From the NCBI GenBank assembly GCA_947463665.1, contig CANHUD010000045.1, positions 1-12,778 on the forward strand: 12,778 nucleotides of DNA. The letters run 5' to 3'. The DNA is from Sphingobacteriales bacterium (GTDB taxonomy: Bacteria; Bacteroidota; Bacteroidia; Chitinophagales; Chitinophagaceae). The stretch's first letter is position 1; every line of letters begins with the position of its first letter. Below, one piece after another: positions 1 through 6,881 of this stretch. Below the pieces are notes generated by a model that worked only from the letters and a program-made list of their open reading frames with translations, was not told the DNA's origin and ran no database searches. A program made the position numbers and the translations under genes.

Positions 1-1
1 C

Positions 2-952
2 ATTGCGTGGAATCCAGCTTCCAGATGGAGTGGCCGCTTAGACATCCGGAATCGATTATTTGTGGGCGATGAGGTACGCGGTGGGGTAAACTTCCGGCAG
101 CAGCTGCGCAATGAGGAAGAAAAATCGAATCTATCCCTTACCTGGTTCCAGCGGCGATCGGCCCTGTTGCACACCAATGTAGAACGGTTATGGATCGCGT
201 ACCGATATCGGAAAGGTGTGATCCGCGCCGGCCGGCAGCGCATCAACTGGGGTATGCATACGTTTTGGAATCCGAACGATCTGTTCAATCATTACAATCT
301 GCTGGACTTTGATTACGAGGAAAGACCCGGCAGTGAGGCCATCCAGGTGGAGCATAGCCTGCCCAACGGACAGTTGCTGGATGTGGCGCTGGCAAGGACA
401 CGGAGCGGACAGATCCTGGCAGCGCGGTTATCGGGGAATGTACGCGGGTACGACTGGCAGTTATTGTCGGGCATACGGGGCAAACGCGTGACGATCGGTG
501 GCGGATGGGCAGGGAGCATCGGCGGGGCCGGTTTCAAAGGAGAAGTACAGGTCTATGGGAATCCATTCAACTGGCTGCTTTCTCTTGAAAGCGATTACCA
601 GTTTAAATCCGGATGGTATGGATCGATGAGCCTGCTCTATAACCAGAACGGTTTGCATAAGCCGGTGGCCGATCTTCGGTTGCTGACCATACGTACTTCT
701 TCAGAAACGCCCATGCCTACCAGGTGGAATCTGCTCGTACATGGTTCCAGACAGATCACGCCGTTACTATCCTTTACGACTAGTATATTGTTTGCGCCCG
801 GAACGAACTGGCTGATTATATTTCCCGGGGTTCGATACAATCTGGAAACCAACTTGGACATTGATTTTGTATGGCAGTCGTTCTTTGCGGAGACAGCGAA
901 TTTTGGTGCACTGGGGCATACCGGATTTTTGCGGTTGCGATGGAGTTATTGA
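2..952 (+). CDS. outer-membrane beta-barrel-like protein, 5' end outside the window
   Basis: The reading frame is open from base 2 to the TGA at 950-952. The GTG at 62 is only an internal codon, so the true start lies upstream. About 316 residues are visible. The sequence alternates short polar and aromatic stretches, as beta-strands of an outer-membrane barrel do, and it ends in LRLRWSY, an aromatic C-terminus usual for such barrels. A conspicuous stretch near 228-300 reads GRQRINWG, then WNPNDLFN, then a DYEERPG segment. This resembles the barrel strand and loop of porin-like proteins (DUF1302 or alginate-export type), but I cannot assign a family. Location in the outer membrane is inferred and the substrate is unknown. 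The gene converges on the M48/Sel1 gene with only 24 bp between the stop codons, and I see no clear terminator there. Confidence 0.6.
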   Translation: MAWNPASRWSGRLDIRNRLFVGDEVRGGVNFRQQLRNEEEKSNLSLTWFQRRSALLHTNVERLWIAYRYRKGVIRAGRQRINWGMHTFWNPNDLFNHYNLLDFDYEERPGSEAIQVEHSLPNGQLLDVALARTRSGQILAARLSGNVRGYDWQLLSGIRGKRVTIGGGWAGSIGGAGFKGEVQVYGNPFNWLLSLESDYQFKSGWYGSMSLLYNQNGLHKPVADLRLLTIRTSSETPMPTRWNLLVHGSRQITPLLSFTTSILFAPGTNWLIIFPGVRYNLETNLDIDFVWQSFFAETANFGALGHTGFLRLRWSY

Positions 953-976
953 GGAATCATACGCAGGTAATAATCA

Positions 977-2554
977 TTAGTACGATATGAGTATCGGTTT
1001 ATCCTTACCACAGGCATCTTTATTTCCGGCATCACATGCTTTTTTATACCATTGTTCTGACAGATCTTTATTTTTTTTCCGACCTAATTTCCCATTTCGG
1101 TAACAATCTGCCACCACCAACATCGAATGGATATTTCCATTGGATGCCGCCTTCTCAAAATAAGAAAAGGCTTTGTCTTCATTTTGGGGGACCCCCAGCC
1201 CATATGCATACAAACTGCCCAATCCCCTAATGGCCAGATTATGATTGGATTCTGCTGCACGGTTATACCAATAAAAGGCATCCTTATAATTTTTAGCGCC
1301 ATTTTCACCGGATTCTGCTATATGTCCGAGTGCATAGTGCGCATTGGATATATTTAACTCCGCAGCTTTCGTAAACCACTCCACGGCCTTCTGGATATAT
1401 TTTGCAATTCCACCTTCGCCATCGTGATACAACCATCCAATATTATTCATAGCCATTCCATGTCCTTTATCAGCGGCACGTGTGTACCATTGCAATGCAG
1501 CCTGGTAATTCTGGGGAGTACCATATCCGTTCTGAAAGCACCAGCCAACCTGATTCAGGGCGGCTATATTCCCAAGGTCAGCAGCCGTTTTGAAACTACT
1601 GAATGCCAACGAATAATTCCGGTTATCAAGGGCTGTATTTCCCTCATTGAGCGTGCGTTGAGCCAGGTTGAGCCGTTCCTCTTTTATCCTTTGTAAATCA
1701 AACCGATAGAAGAATGCATCGGTAATGTTTTTGATTGAAACTGATCCCTCTGCAACATCTTTTTCATTTTCCGTACTAACCAGTCTGAGTAAAGACTCGC
1801 CCTTTGAAATAAGCAGCGTAACAGGCTGGTCCATTCTGAGTTCTGCCATTCTTCTTCCATCGATGTACAGAGTGCCTGCTGCATTGCTTATGAATTTTAC
1901 TGCTTGCTTTACAGGCTCCTGTGGTCCGGAACCCGGAAATCTTTTTTTAGCATTCTGCCATCCGCGTTCTACGGCTGCAAGCCGATCTTTCTTTGCCGGA
2001 TGCGTATAGGTCTCAATATCCGGCACCGACTGAAAGGCCAGTTGTGCCTGTTCCAGTGTAGCACCAATCTGGTAGAGTACGGAACCCGCATATTCATCAG
2101 CCTCTAATTCAAGTTGCCGGGCACTGATTCCCGGCGGGGGATTGTTGAGGTGCTGGTTGAAATGATGGGCGAGTTCGTGTGCCAGTATGGCCAGCGCCTC
2201 CCAGTTCTTATCTGTGGTTACCAGTTGTTTATCTGAAAAACTGAGACGTTTTACCTCACTGAGAAAAGCAGCATTGTAAAGGATATAGGGCTTCCCATCG
2301 TAATAGACCGCCTGGCAATTATCTATACCTGGACAGGATTGAACGATGAATCTGTTTTGCAGGTTGGAAATCCGAGTCAGTTCATCGATCAACTTTATAA
2401 CCTCATTATCCGAAAAAGCATTTTTCGATTCAGGGCAGATGGTTACTGCTTCATTAATTTTCCCGTTAAATGCATTACCCGGATTGGTCTGTGCCACACA
2501 AACCACAGGAACCGACCACACGAAGAGTAGCATTAACATCCACAGCAGCCTCAT
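977..2554 (-). CDS. exported M48-like zinc metallopeptidase with Sel1 repeats
   Basis: This 525-residue protein starts with a signal peptide (about 1-21, ending CVAQ) and is expected in the periplasm or envelope. Residues 120-160 carry the zinc-peptidase signature: HELAH at 126-130 gives two histidine ligands and the catalytic Glu127, and an ExxxD motif at 149-153 supplies the likely third ligand, as in M48 peptidases. Residues about 225-275 form a small beta-rich segment (LYIDGRRMAEL, then VTLLISKGE) that resembles a PEGA-like domain. From about residue 299 to 515 run roughly six Sel1-type helical repeats with the typical pattern of YG.G followed by A..WY.KAA, a fold used for protein-protein contacts. 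It is the last gene of a three-gene unit, 11 bp after the DUF4384-like gene. M48 plus Sel1 suggests a peptidase or adaptor acting on envelope proteins. The substrate is unknown. Confidence 0.85.
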   Translation of the reverse strand: MRLLWMLMLLFVWSVPVVCVAQTNPGNAFNGKINEAVTICPESKNAFSDNEVIKLIDELTRISNLQNRFIVQSCPGIDNCQAVYYDGKPYILYNAAFLSEVKRLSFSDKQLVTTDKNWEALAILAHELAHHFNQHLNNPPPGISARQLELEADEYAGSVLYQIGATLEQAQLAFQSVPDIETYTHPAKKDRLAAVERGWQNAKKRFPGSGPQEPVKQAVKFISNAAGTLYIDGRRMAELRMDQPVTLLISKGESLLRLVSTENEKDVAEGSVSIKNITDAFFYRFDLQRIKEERLNLAQRTLNEGNTALDNRNYSLAFSSFKTAADLGNIAALNQVGWCFQNGYGTPQNYQAALQWYTRAADKGHGMAMNNIGWLYHDGEGGIAKYIQKAVEWFTKAAELNISNAHYALGHIAESGENGAKNYKDAFYWYNRAAESNHNLAIRGLGSLYAYGLGVPQNEDKAFSYFEKAASNGNIHSMLVVADCYRNGKLGRKKNKDLSEQWYKKACDAGNKDACGKDKPILISY

Positions 2555-2565
2555 TTTTCATGATT

Positions 2566-3228
2566 TTAATTATGAACAACGGTTTCAATAATTAAAGGGA
2601 GTACAAAGTCTTTAGGGAAGGTAAAATTGTTTCTGTCTAACACAAATCCAAACGAAGATTCAGTGAGATGCCAGCTGGATCTGGGAAGCAGGAGTCTGTT
2701 CCCCAGCTGACCATTGTTCCGCTTCACCATCGTTCCAATGGTCAGTTCCACCCGTTGCATCAGTTTTGATGCTTCCGGAAACGGTTTTTCACTATACCAT
2801 AAAACAAGATGTTCTGTTCCGGTATGTGAAAATTCAAAAACCTTTGCTGTTCCAGGATATACGATTGACTGACCTTTTTTCAGAGGTTTACACACAACGG
2901 CCGGATGTGTTTTTATGTTGTTTTCATCATCAATACTGAAAACATATAGGGTACCTTTCGCCGGTAATTGATCGAACCTGAAAATGAATTTATCGCCTTT
3001 CTTCCATAGTGGCTTATGCACTTGTACAAATGGATACTGACTGATAAAATCATACTTCAGGGATGATTTTACGAGCGTATCCGATTCCTGTTTGTATTCC
3101 GAATTGACCGGAATCATTTTAAAGGAAAGCGTATCGCTTGATGAAGGTTTTGCAACAGGTTTAGGCTGAGCGTTGCATAGGGAGGGACCCCATAAAACAG
3201 CCATCGACCAGATTATGAATGATTTCAT
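2566..3228 (-). CDS. exported DUF4384-like domain protein
   Basis: This 220-residue protein has a signal peptide (about 1-21, ending CNAQ) and a short Pro/Ser-rich linker. One beta-rich domain follows from about residue 60. The segment KKGDKFIFRF, then GTLYVFSIDDENN and a later HLVLWYSEKPF, follow the pattern of DUF4384-like domains. The domain corresponds to the C-terminal third of the cysteine peptidase encoded just upstream: LYVFSID matches LYIFSIK, LGNRLLLP matches LGNRLMPS, and FVLPLIIETV matches FVAPIILKVTV at the two C-termini. It therefore looks like a stand-alone copy of the peptidase's accessory domain. No catalytic residues are apparent. It lies 12 bp after the peptidase gene and 11 bp before the M48/Sel1 gene, so the three are probably cotranscribed. 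A role as partner or regulator of one of the peptidases is inference. Confidence 0.75.
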   Translation of the reverse strand: MKSFIIWSMAVLWGPSLCNAQPKPVAKPSSSDTLSFKMIPVNSEYKQESDTLVKSSLKYDFISQYPFVQVHKPLWKKGDKFIFRFDQLPAKGTLYVFSIDDENNIKTHPAVVCKPLKKGQSIVYPGTAKVFEFSHTGTEHLVLWYSEKPFPEASKLMQRVELTIGTMVKRNNGQLGNRLLLPRSSWHLTESSFGFVLDRNNFTFPKDFVLPLIIETVVHN

Positions 3229-3240
3229 CGGTTTAAAAAT

Positions 3241-4647
3241 TTATTTTACCGTGACCTTTAGAATAATGGGCGCTACAAATCCTCTTGAGCTTTTCGCTGA
3301 CAGTCCCATTTCGTTTGCACGGTAGGATATAGCGGACGATGGCATCAATCGGTTCCCCAACGCAGCTTGAAGCCTCGACTGAAAATCACCGCTGGCATTT
3401 TTTACTTTTCGAACAATGTCGTCAATGTCCTTCAGTTCCTGCGCTGCATACAGGATACACAGCACATCCTCACCGGGCATATCGGTGGTGAGACCACGTT
3501 TTTCATCTGCCGGAATTTCAAGTCGGGTATCATCTGAAGGAATGACCGGGATATCCTTTATGGTTACTGCATCAATTCTTCTGGAAGTAGGAAACAGAAT
3601 TTCTGCCGACTGATCCGGTTTGATGCTGAATATATAAAGAAAATTATCCTTCAGCATATTGGCTGTGGATATTCTGAAAAAATCATTTACACGAACATTG
3701 TCAATGGTATAAACGCCATTGCTCAGTCGAACCGGAGTTTCAGTAAAACTGCCGGACTGTAGTTTCTTGAACTTGAAAGTTCCTTCCAGCGATACGGTCT
3801 GAGAAGGGGATTCCGATTCAAGTGTGAACTGGTATCCATACTTACATAGACGGGCATAATCGGCGTAAGACATCGTAAAAAAACCACGATCTCCCCATGC
3901 TGTTCCCCATGAATTCATGATCTCAAACCGTTGCTGCTGATCGTCATATCCGATCACCGTCATGGCATGACCTCCAATGTTCTGTTCCGCCATGGAAGGC
4001 TTCCAGTACCCACCGGAACCAACATTATTAAAAGATTGTTTTAGATTCATACCGATGACAACCGGTTTATTGGCACTGATGCTGTTTCGGGTAGCGGTGA
4101 TTTTTTGCTGCTCTGGAGCAGCAATATCAAAGAGCGTATAATAATCGCGGATTTTAAAATTTGCAGCAAGCGTACGAAGTGTGGATGGTATACTTGAATT
4201 GCAGGTCTCCTTCCCATTTCCAAACTCCCTGTGCAGGCAATCACCCTGTGTTTTCACAGTTTCCAGTGCATCGCTGATAAATGTACCCTGGGGACAGGAA
4301 TTTACGATCTGCAGGTAGATATACATAGCAGAGCGTGCGCTAGTTGTAATGGCGGATGTATTCGTATTGTTGGTGCGGATGGCATCGGCAATGGTTAGTG
4401 CGGCATATCCGGTGGCCCAGCCTACACAGGAACCGATATTCCCCTGATCGCCGGGAGTAGGGCAATATTTGCGCAGGGAATAACTCGGGAGATCGGCTCC
4501 TGAAAATTTCAGCGCAGGAGATAACATCCTTGTCTGCGCATAGGCATCATCGTTGAATTCAAGTCCGGTAGCTCTTCCCTGAGCAAAACTGAGAAGCGGA
4601 GCAATTAAACATACATGAAAAAAAATCAGAAATAACCGAAAATGCAT
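3241..4647 (-). CDS. exported C1A papain-like cysteine peptidase with C-terminal DUF4384-like domain
   Basis: This 468-residue protein has a signal peptide (about 1-22, ending SFAQ). A papain-fold domain covers roughly 50-275. GDQGNIGSCVGWA holds the oxyanion-hole Gln68 and nucleophile Cys74, GGHAMTVIGYDD holds His227, and MNSWGTAWGDRGFF holds Asn245, so the catalytic set is complete. Several further Cys (62, 118, 137, 149) may form disulfides, which would fit an exported enzyme. There is no obvious long propeptide between the signal and the catalytic domain (about 30 residues). From about 287 to the end follows a DUF4384-like beta domain that recurs as the whole mature part of the next gene's product. 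It is the first gene of the three-gene unit. The shared 57-bp regulatory repeat ends 53 bp before its ATG. It probably cleaves proteins or peptidoglycan-linked peptides in the envelope, but the substrate is unknown. Confidence 0.88.
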   Translation of the reverse strand: MHFRLFLIFFHVCLIAPLLSFAQGRATGLEFNDDAYAQTRMLSPALKFSGADLPSYSLRKYCPTPGDQGNIGSCVGWATGYAALTIADAIRTNNTNTSAITTSARSAMYIYLQIVNSCPQGTFISDALETVKTQGDCLHREFGNGKETCNSSIPSTLRTLAANFKIRDYYTLFDIAAPEQQKITATRNSISANKPVVIGMNLKQSFNNVGSGGYWKPSMAEQNIGGHAMTVIGYDDQQQRFEIMNSWGTAWGDRGFFTMSYADYARLCKYGYQFTLESESPSQTVSLEGTFKFKKLQSGSFTETPVRLSNGVYTIDNVRVNDFFRISTANMLKDNFLYIFSIKPDQSAEILFPTSRRIDAVTIKDIPVIPSDDTRLEIPADEKRGLTTDMPGEDVLCILYAAQELKDIDDIVRKVKNASGDFQSRLQAALGNRLMPSSAISYRANEMGLSAKSSRGFVAPIILKVTVK

Positions 4648-4700
4648 AACGTGTTGATTTAGATGTTAAACAATTAACCTACTGTCATACCAGACGAGGG

Positions 4701-4757
4701 ATCGGGTAAAACTATGTTTAAAAGCATCAGCCTGTATACCCACTTGGGGGTATATAG
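4701..4757 (-). promoter_or_regulatory. shared promoter/operator repeat, copy A (upstream of the peptidase operon)
   Basis: This 57-bp block matches 5767-5823 at 51 of 57 positions without gaps. It contains the palindrome TATACCC (4735-4741), six bases, GGGTATA (4748-4754). On the minus strand, the box TAGTTTTA (4714-4707) follows about 20 bp downstream of the palindrome and resembles the Bacteroidota -7 consensus TAnnTTTG. No TTG -33 element is present at the right distance, and the palindrome sits there instead. This would fit an activator-dependent promoter. The block ends 53 bp before the peptidase ATG. Weaker similarity to copy B continues into the leader. The exact start site and regulator are not known. 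Confidence 0.6.
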
Positions 4758-4775
4758 AAAAATGATGGAGAACCT

Positions 4776-5417
4776 TTATCTACGTTTCCCGGGAAAATAG
4801 GAGTCAATGATCAAAAGCAAACCAATTACCCCTCCTATCAATTTCAGCCATGCTGTCCAGGATGCACTTGGTTCATAGTTTTCTTCCAGTACCACTACTT
4901 TTTCTGGAAGGATGTAGCCCATTTCTTTCAATTCAATTCTGATGGAAGGCGCAACAGCATACTCCCCGGTGATGGTTAATCCTTTTACGGAAATTCCTGA
5001 ATCAGCCTGTTGTTCATACAAGTCTGCGATGCAGGAATTATTCTGGATGCAACTCCTGTTCATGTCAGTAGCATCTCTGCGGATGATTACATGTGCAGGA
5101 ATCTCCAATTTTGTTTTCGTTTGCATTAGTTCGTCGGTAACCTTTGTTGCCAAAAAGATTTGATAATCCTTCGCCGAAATCAAAGGGTAATACAGGTACA
5201 GAGGCAGACTTTTGTTGAAAGAATTCATTTCAACAGCATACTTGTTGGTAACAAAGCCTTTATCAACCTGGATAAACCTGTTTTGTACCGACAACTCATG
5301 ATTAATACTGTCTATATCAAACCTCTTTAATTCATCTACCTGAAAAACATCTGTGTAGCCGCTGTATGCTAAAACGAATAAACCTATGGCAATAGCCGGT
5401 CTTACGAAAATGATCAT
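4776..5417 (-). CDS. membrane protein of unknown function with two terminal transmembrane segments
   Basis: This is a 213-residue protein that I do not recognise. A hydrophobic segment at about 3-20 and a second at about 189-206 frame a soluble domain of roughly 165 residues. A short basic tail (GKRR) follows the second segment, which by the positive-inside rule suggests that the middle domain is periplasmic. Two cysteines close together in that domain (123 and 129, within NRSCIQNNSCI) could form a disulfide, in keeping with that side. The middle part is beta/alpha mixed and shows no enzyme motif I can name. It is the second gene of a two-gene unit, 17 bp after the small anchored protein, and the shared regulatory repeat stands before that unit. 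Stop TAA at 4778-4776; the first ATG at 5417 is used because it directly precedes the first hydrophobic segment. Confidence 0.65.
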   Translation of the reverse strand: MIIFVRPAIAIGLFVLAYSGYTDVFQVDELKRFDIDSINHELSVQNRFIQVDKGFVTNKYAVEMNSFNKSLPLYLYYPLISAKDYQIFLATKVTDELMQTKTKLEIPAHVIIRRDATDMNRSCIQNNSCIADLYEQQADSGISVKGLTITGEYAVAPSIRIELKEMGYILPEKVVVLEENYEPSASWTAWLKLIGGVIGLLLIIDSYFPGKRR

Positions 5418-5434
5418 AGAATCAGTTTAATGGG

Positions 5435-5719
5435 TTATTCTGTTTTATGGCTGATGATGTATTGTAGCTGTGCATATCCCTTCGGGTTTACTTCCTTGAA
5501 CATTTCAATGGCAATTTCATAGCGTTCCTGATTGGTCCTGTAAATAAACACTTCATTGTTCAGAGAGTCTATTACGGCATGGCAATCATCCAACTTTTTT
5601 GAGGATATGCTATTTCTTAGTTGCCATTCATGCACTGCATCTTTATCATTTGCCAGGAAATAGGTACAGACGCTACTTAATAGTACGGCTGCAAAAAGGA
5701 CGATGTAGTTTCTTTTCAT
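5435..5719 (-). CDS. small membrane-anchored helical protein of unknown function
   Basis: This 94-residue protein has one N-terminal hydrophobic segment (about 5-23, after MKRN). It is either a membrane anchor or an uncleaved signal. A charged, mostly helical tail of about 70 residues follows (ISSKKLDDCHAVIDSLNNE and onward), which could form a coiled coil. No family is recognised. It is the first gene of the minus-strand pair with the 213-residue membrane protein. The 57-bp regulatory repeat B ends 47 bp before its ATG, almost the same spacing as copy A has to the peptidase gene. The spacing and shared control element argue that this is a real, expressed gene despite its size. The organisation (one-pass helical protein followed by a two-pass protein) suggests a small envelope complex, which is inference only. 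Confidence 0.6.
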   Translation of the reverse strand: MKRNYIVLFAAVLLSSVCTYFLANDKDAVHEWQLRNSISSKKLDDCHAVIDSLNNEVFIYRTNQERYEIAIEMFKEVNPKGYAQLQYIISHKTE

Positions 5720-5744
5720 ACAAGAAATCGCATTGTTAATTGAA

Positions 5745-5762
5745 GGTCTGTTATTTCAGACC
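5745..5762 (-). promoter_or_regulatory. small hairpin in the leader of the small membrane-protein unit
   Basis: The perfect inverted repeat GGTCTG-N6-CAGACC lies between regulatory repeat B and the ATG at 5719. If transcription starts at the promoter proposed in repeat B, the hairpin would be in the 5' untranslated leader. The corresponding place in the leader of the peptidase operon (about 4680-4695) keeps part of the sequence (GTCTG, six bases, CAG) but not the full stem. A function is not shown. Confidence 0.3.
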
Positions 5763-5766
5763 GGTA

Positions 5767-5823
5767 ATCGGGTAAAACTATGTTTAAAAGCAAAAATCTG
5801 TATACCCACTTAGGAGTATATAG
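5767..5823 (-). promoter_or_regulatory. shared promoter/operator repeat, copy B (upstream of the small membrane-protein unit)
   Basis: This is the second copy of the 57-bp block at 4701-4757, with six substitutions and no gap. Its palindrome is TATACCC (5801-5807), six bases, GAGTATA (5814-5820), with one arm mismatch. The minus-strand box TAGTTTTA is retained at 5780-5773. It ends 47 bp before the ATG at 5719. On its other side it begins 57 bp before the ATG of the phosphoesterase gene at 5881, so it occupies a divergent intergenic region and could influence both directions. Four of the six differences fall in the spacer between palindrome and TAGTTTTA, and the other two fall in or beside the right arm of the palindrome. 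This pattern fits selection on a binding site and a promoter. Confidence 0.6.
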
Positions 5824-5880
5824 TGCGATTGATCGCCTCCTGACATTTGATAGGCTACTTCAAATTTGTTAACTTGGGCT

Positions 5881-6852
5881 ATGCAAACCCGTCGACTTTT
5901 TCTCCGCAACACTGTAGGCGCAGCACTCACACTGCCGATATCCTCTTCTGTGCTGGCCGCTTTTGGTACCAATCGAAAACCCATTACCATCGGTGTGATC
6001 ACCGATTTGCATCAGGACATCATGCACGATGGTCTGCAGCGAATACAGCGTTTTGTAGCGTACATGGGGAAGCAAAAAGTGGATGCGCTTTTGCAGATGG
6101 GCGATTTTGCCTATCCGGGTGCGAAGAACAAAGAGGTGATCGAGCTGTTCAACCAGGCTCATCCTGTGCGGATGCATGTGATCGGCAACCACGATACCGA
6201 TGCAGGATATACCAAAGAGCAATGCATTGCCTATTGGGGTATGCCTGGCCGATATTACCGTCAGGATGTGGAAAGCGTGCGTTTTCTGGTACTGGATGGT
6301 AATGATAAAGGCTCACCCAGCTACAAAGGCGGGTATGCATCGTTCATAAATACAGATCAGGTGCAGTGGCTGAAAACGGAACTGGAACAGGCAGATAAAC
6401 CTGTTGTGATCGTTTCGCACCAGCCACTGGCCGGAGAGCTGGCGGTAGACAATGCCGCGGAGATTCAGCAACTGCTGGGTGTTCATGCCGGGAAGATCCT
6501 GCTGGCCATGAATGGACATTCGCATCTGGATGCGCAATTCAGTGTAGGCGGCGTAACATATGTACACATTAATTCTGCATCGTATTACTGGGTAGGCGGT
6601 AAGTTCAAACACGATTCCTATCCGGCCAATGTAATGAAGCAATATGAATGGATCGAATATACCTGTCCGTATAAAGAAGCAATTTTTGCCACATTAAGTA
6701 TTGATCCATCCACCGGTAAGGTTAGTATAGCCGGAATGAAGAGTAGCTGGATGGGGCCATCACCTCAGGAATTGGGTATGCCGGAAACCGGCACGCTCCG
6801 GCATGGAAAGGAGATCGTGGCAGAAGTGAGGGGAAGGAAGATTGGGAAATAG
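5881..6852 (+). CDS. Tat-exported calcineurin-like metallophosphoesterase
   Basis: The ATG at 5881 gives a 323-residue protein. It begins with a textbook twin-arginine signal, TRRLFLRN at 3-10, followed by a hydrophobic stretch and SSVLAA near 22-27. A TTG at 5866 would add five residues but puts nothing useful before the signal, so the ATG is preferred. The metallophosphoesterase motifs are all present: D42 and H44 (TDLH), D75 (MGDF), GNHD at 102-105, H180 (VVIVSHQ) and GHSH at 212-215. These bind a two-metal centre that hydrolyses phosphomonoesters or diesters. The substrate cannot be read from the sequence. Tat export implies that the protein folds, and perhaps takes up metal, in the cytoplasm before reaching the periplasm. 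The sensor kinase gene follows 29 bp downstream and may be cotranscribed. Confidence 0.88.
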   Translation: MQTRRLFLRNTVGAALTLPISSSVLAAFGTNRKPITIGVITDLHQDIMHDGLQRIQRFVAYMGKQKVDALLQMGDFAYPGAKNKEVIELFNQAHPVRMHVIGNHDTDAGYTKEQCIAYWGMPGRYYRQDVESVRFLVLDGNDKGSPSYKGGYASFINTDQVQWLKTELEQADKPVVIVSHQPLAGELAVDNAAEIQQLLGVHAGKILLAMNGHSHLDAQFSVGGVTYVHINSASYYWVGGKFKHDSYPANVMKQYEWIEYTCPYKEAIFATLSIDPSTGKVSIAGMKSSWMGPSPQELGMPETGTLRHGKEIVAEVRGRKIGK

Positions 6853-6881
6853 TCCGATCTTTAGCCGATAAACAGCGCTGG

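Noticed and set aside
62..64. GTG as start of the first gene
   Set aside because: The same frame is open back to base 2 with barrel-like sequence and there is no signal peptide after the GTG, so the gene begins before the window.
1036..2591. Several plus-strand frames of 60-94 codons opposite the M48/Sel1 gene
   Set aside because: They are shadows of a gene with clear catalytic and repeat motifs, and none has recognisable content.
5845..5868. A promoter for the phosphoesterase gene (TTTG at 5846 and CAAATTTG at 5861)
   Set aside because: The spacing of 11 bp is far shorter than the about 19-21 bp of Bacteroidota promoters, so the match is not convincing.
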